Assembly (NCBI GenBank): GCA_028687415.1
Contig: JAQUAC010000137.1
Span: forward strand, 1 to 6,366
Length of the DNA: 6,366 nucleotides
Direction of reading: 5' to 3'
Source: Acidocella sp.
GTDB lineage: Bacteria; Pseudomonadota; Alphaproteobacteria; Acetobacterales; Acetobacteraceae
Shown in pieces: positions 5,754 to 6,366 of this stretch. Position numbers and translations under genes: made by a program. The first letter of the stretch is position 1, and every line of letters begins with the position of its first letter. The notes beneath the pieces were generated by a model. That model did not search any database, was not told where the DNA came from, and saw nothing but the letters and a program-made list of their open reading frames with translations.

Positions 5754-5764
5754 GGATCAGATTG
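5751..5764 (+). promoter_or_regulatory. Ribosome binding site fixing a TTG start for mipZ
   Basis: GGAGG (5751-5755) lies 6 nt before TTG (5762-5764) but 21 nt before the first in-frame ATG (5777). The spacing supports initiation at TTG. Confidence 0.65.
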
Positions 5765-6366
5765 TCTAATATTTCCATGCCGGCGCGCCCGTACATCATT
5801 GTTCTTGGCAATGAGAAGGGCGGCTCCGGTAAGTCGACCACCGCCATCCACATCATCGTGGCGCTGCTGCGGGATGGCTATAAGGTTGGCGCCATGGATC
5901 TGGACGCGCGCCAGGGCACTCTTGCCGGCACGCTGGCGTCGCGGCAGCATTTTGTCGCCAGCAAGGGCATAGAGCTGCCGCTGCCGGAATTCCGCTCAGT
6001 CTTCCGTTCAGATCTGGAGCTGCGCCCGGAGGCCGAGGCGGAGGAGCGCCAGCGCTTTGACACCGCCATCGCCGAACTGGCGGAAGAGGGAGCCGAAATT
6101 GTGGTGGTGGATTGCCCAGGGGCGGATACGCATCTCTCTCGCTACGGCCATTCCCATGCCGACACGCTGATCACCCCGATCAATGACAGCTTTGTCGATT
6201 TTTCCATGCTGGCGAAGGTCGAGCCAGATAATCACGACATCATCAAACCAAGCATCTACTCGGAGATGGTGTGGGAGGCGCGCAAGCTCCGCTTCATGCG
6301 CGACAAGGGTAAGTTTGACTGGATCGTCATGCGCAACCGGCTGGCAGCCCCCGAAGCGCGCAACCA
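5762..6366 (+). CDS. mipZ: Division plane positioning ATPase MipZ (ParA/MinD family), 3' end outside window
   Basis: ParA-like ATPase that, in Caulobacter, forms a bipolar gradient through ParB and chromosomal DNA and inhibits FtsZ ring assembly away from midcell. The 201 visible residues cover most of the fold; the Caulobacter protein has about 270. The deviant Walker A loop KGGSGKST (19-26) has signature lysine K19 and Walker lysine K24. The Walker A' segment DLDARQ (46-51) contains D48, equivalent to the hydrolysis residue D42 of Caulobacter MipZ. Switch II is DCPG (117-120). MipZ-specific stretches include NDSFVDF (141-147), KPSIYS (162-167) and VMRNRLAAPEARN (189-201), which separate it from ordinary ParA and MinD. 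A TTG start at 5762 is preferred over the ATG at 5777 because only the TTG is well spaced from GGAGG. The frame stays open to the window edge. Upstream lies a GANTC site, consistent with GcrA/CcrM control. Confidence 0.93.
   Translation, partial: MSNISMPARPYIIVLGNEKGGSGKSTTAIHIIVALLRDGYKVGAMDLDARQGTLAGTLASRQHFVASKGIELPLPEFRSVFRSDLELRPEAEAEERQRFDTAIAELAEEGAEIVVVDCPGADTHLSRYGHSHADTLITPINDSFVDFSMLAKVEPDNHDIIKPSIYSEMVWEARKLRFMRDKGKFDWIVMRNRLAAPEARN

Overview
The window looks like chromosomal DNA from an alphaproteobacterium. The strongest evidence is two lineage-typical cell-cycle genes. One encodes GcrA, the sigma70 cofactor that reads CcrM (GANTC) methylation. The other, cut off by the right edge, encodes MipZ, the ParA-like ATPase that positions the division plane. 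The genes are GC-rich and packed closely. The exact order cannot be fixed from sequence alone; Rhodospirillales/Acetobacteraceae-like is only a guess.

Layout. Positions 1-390 are AT-richer and hold no gene I can support, only a few short inverted repeats. Three genes then lie on the minus strand: an M17 leucyl aminopeptidase-family enzyme (391-1782), a CspA-type cold-shock protein (1886-2134) and gcrA (2324-2770). Next comes a minus-strand pair whose ends overlap: a MoeB/ThiF/HesA-type E1 adenylyltransferase (3384-4139), followed by a small secreted protein with two SH3-like repeats (2890-3402). A 146-nt divergent intergenic region separates that pair from the plus strand, which carries a nitronate monooxygenase/2-nitropropane dioxygenase-family flavoprotein (4286-5701). 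After a 60-nt gap comes mipZ, which starts at a TTG codon at 5762 and runs off the window.

How the genes fit together. GcrA and MipZ belong to the same circuit. In Caulobacter, GcrA with CcrM methylation drives mipZ, and DnaA activates gcrA. This window has matching sites: a GANTC in the context CGACTCG just upstream of mipZ, and a GANTC plus a near-match DnaA box upstream of gcrA. I found only eight GANTC sites in the whole window, about a third of what composition predicts, and three of them lie in intergenic DNA. The remaining genes (peptidase, cold-shock protein, E1-like enzyme, SH3 protein, flavoprotein) look like housekeeping functions with no evident shared pathway.

I see no mobile element, CRISPR array, tRNA or rRNA. 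I do not see a convincingly new multi-gene system. The points most worth a second look are the four-cysteine (Fe-S-like) signature near the C-terminus of the flavoprotein and the regulatory architecture at mipZ and gcrA.
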